Part shown: in pieces, positions 62,651 to 64,000 of the stretch
Layout: every line of letters starts with the position of its first letter
How positions within the stretch are numbered: the first letter of the stretch is position 1
DNA from: UBA5336 sp039815055
GTDB taxonomy: Bacteria; Pseudomonadota; Alphaproteobacteria; Caulobacterales; Hyphomonadaceae
Reading direction: 5' to 3'
DNA: 64,000 bases
NCBI GenBank assembly: GCA_039815055.1
Contig: JBCCAA010000005.1
Location: 1-64,000, forward strand
The notes under the pieces: model-generated
What the model saw: the letters and a program-made list of their open reading frames with translations, nothing else
Told to the model about the DNA's origin: nothing
Database searches by the model: none
Translations under genes and position numbers: made by a program

Positions 62651-64000
62651 GGTTACCCCCGGCTGTGCTTTCTGCACCGCCTTGTTCTTGGTCAGAGTAG
62701 ACAGCGCTCCACTCGCGCAACGCCTCTGCCAATTTACCCATCCCGGAGGCATTCGAGCCTTTGATCAAGAGGATGTCGCCATCCATTAATAAATTTTTCA
62801 CTGTTTCCGTCAGCTCGCCGGCGCGGTCTGCAAATCCAGCGATTCTGTGTGGTGGAAGGGCATCACGCAAATGCGCCATACCGGCGCCGGCCAAGACAAT
62901 TTGCTCCGCACACGCATCAGTTATAGGCTCCACAAGCTGTGCGTGTGCCGCGGCCGATCCCTCGCCGATTTCCATCATTTCACCCAAGGCCAGAATGCGG
63001 CGACCGGCCGGTCGTGCAGCAAGGGCCGCCATGGCCGCGCGCATGCTTTCAGGGTTCGCATTATAGGAATCATCGATCAGCAGCGAAGTACCGCCGCCCG
63101 GTAGATATAGTGTTTCCGCTGTGCCGCGACCGGGCGGCGGGCCAAATCCCGACAACGCCTCCGCTGCATCCTGAACCGAGATACCGGTCAGTGTTGCCAT
63201 CAGCAGGGCAGCCGCCGCATTCAGCCCCCAATGGTCTCCAACCGCTTCCAGACGCACATCTGCGCGCTGGCCCGCGATATCGATCAGACAGCGCGTAAAA
63301 CTGCCGCCGCTGGTGATCTCCAGTACGCGCGCCGTCGCACCTTCGCCGGTTCCAAAGCTTTCCACTGTGGCCGTGGGACACATTTCGCGTCCACGGTCAG
63401 CCAGCACATCGCGGAACGCATCGTCTTCCGGCACGATAATAGTGCCACTGGCTTCCAGCCCGGCGAAAATGTCGGACTTCTCGTTTGCCACCCCCTCTAT
63501 TGAGCCGACACCCTCAAGGTGCGCCGGCGCGATCTTGGTAATCAGGGCATGATGGGGTCGAACAAGGCGCGAGCGGGGCGCGATTTCACCCGGCGTGCTC
63601 ATGCCGATCTCGAATATCGCGCGTTCGGTCACTTGGGGCATGCGCGCCAGGGTCAACGGGACGCCCCAATGATTGTTGAAGCTCTTTTCCGGCCAATGAG
63701 CGGGGCCCGCGGCTGCAAAAATACGCGCCACCATTTCCTTGACGCTCGTTTTGCCGACAGACCCCGTGACGGCTGTGCGCACGGCGCTGGACCGGGCGCG
63801 CGCGCCCACGGCGAGGCTCTCAAGTGCACCAATTACATCGTCAACCTTGAGAAACGGACCGCGGGCTTCGACATCCCGGCTCACCAAAGCGCCCGTTGCA
63901 CCAGCCTCAAAAGCAGCGGGTGCAAAATCGTGCCCGTCTCGCTGGTCTTGCAGGGCCACAAACAGATCACCGGGCTTCAGGCTGCGCGTATCGATGGACA
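62640..64000 (-). CDS. murF: UDP-N-acetylmuramoyl-tripeptide-D-Ala-D-Ala ligase, 5' end outside window
   Basis: The frame is open to the right edge, where it reads S-I-D-T-R-S-L-K-P-G-D-L-F-V-A-L-Q-D, the MurF N-terminal signature (family D-S-R-x-L-x-P-G-D-L-F-V-A-L). So the start lies outside. ATP loop A-V-T-G-S-V-G-K-T-S, N-N-H-W-G-V-P, D-D-S-Y-N-A-N-P-E-S follow. It adds D-Ala-D-Ala to UDP-MurNAc-tripeptide. It heads the visible dcw segment. Confidence 0.95.
   Translation of the reverse strand, partial: SIDTRSLKPGDLFVALQDQRDGHDFAPAAFEAGATGALVSRDVEARGPFLKVDDVIGALESLAVGARARSSAVRTAVTGSVGKTSVKEMVARIFAAAGPAHWPEKSFNNHWGVPLTLARMPQVTERAIFEIGMSTPGEIAPRSRLVRPHHALITKIAPAHLEGVGSIEGVANEKSDIFAGLEASGTIIVPEDDAFRDVLADRGREMCPTATVESFGTGEGATARVLEITSGGSFTRCLIDIAGQRADVRLEAVGDHWGLNAAAALLMATLTGISVQDAAEALSGFGPPPGRGTAETLYLPGGGTSLLIDDSYNANPESMRAAMAALAARPAGRRILALGEMMEIGEGSAAAHAQLVEPITDACAEQIVLAGAGMAHLRDALPPHRIAGFADRAGELTETVKNLLMDGDILLIKGSNASGMGKLAEALREWSAVYSDQEQGGAESTAGGNHAV

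Overview
The window is a GC-rich (about 60% by eye) chromosomal segment of an alphaproteobacterium. The ZauP-ZapA pair, the gap-pgk-class I aldolase block next to transketolase, the suhB-efp pair and the alphaproteobacterial forms of IleS and Mrp point to the Caulobacterales/Maricaulales side (Hyphomonadaceae- or Maricaulaceae-like). That placement is inference; no rRNA gene is present. I see no prophage, insertion sequence, CRISPR array, tRNA or rRNA. Nearly all the sequence is coding, and no gene-free stretch exceeds 300 bases.

Layout. 1-9.9 kb: a truncated PP2C-type phosphatase, an MFS transporter, CreD, a conserved-TM-helix channel-like protein, an acyltransferase, an inositol monophosphatase, EF-P, a small membrane protein, ThiE, an unusual deoxyribosyltransferase-like/PLD-like two-domain protein and a DUF1272 zinc-ribbon protein. 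9.9-19 kb: central carbon genes on the minus strand (class I fructose-bisphosphate aldolase, pgk, gap, transketolase), split by an S9 peptidase gene with an in-frame stop and by a CobW/G3E GTPase operon with a possible Zur-type control site. 19-20 kb: zauP-zapA-DUF5076. 20-27 kb: a lipoprotein alpha-2-macroglobulin and PbpC. 27-33 kb: exported MsrA, RibF, a VOC protein and IleS. 33-41 kb: transaldolase, a small unknown protein, GlmS, a DMT transporter, an SDR-like protein, a YdeI-like protein, and an overlapping trio of a PiT-like permease, an MsrA-like protein and a DUF457-like membrane protein.

41-49 kb holds the branched-chain amino acid block on the minus strand: ilvB, an unknown membrane protein, ilvN, a WecG/TagA-STAS fusion and ilvC, with three consecutive 4-nt start/stop overlaps. 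Upstream of ilvB is a sigma70-like promoter, a 12-residue leader peptide with five consecutive Ile/Val/Leu codons and an intrinsic terminator, together forming a readable transcription attenuator. miaA lies upstream and serB diverges from it.

50-56 kb: a DegP-type protease, DUF2065 (YjeT), HflC and HflK (envelope quality control), Mrp and a DM13-domain protein. 56-64 kb: part of the dcw cluster, murF(partial)-mraY-murD-ftsW-murG-murC, tightly packed; murB, ddl and ftsQAZ do not follow murC.

The most noteworthy items are the ilvB leader/attenuator, the glycosyltransferase-STAS fusion inside the ilv operon, the deoxyribosyltransferase-like/PLD-like protein, the PiT-like/MsrA-like module and the interrupted S9 peptidase.
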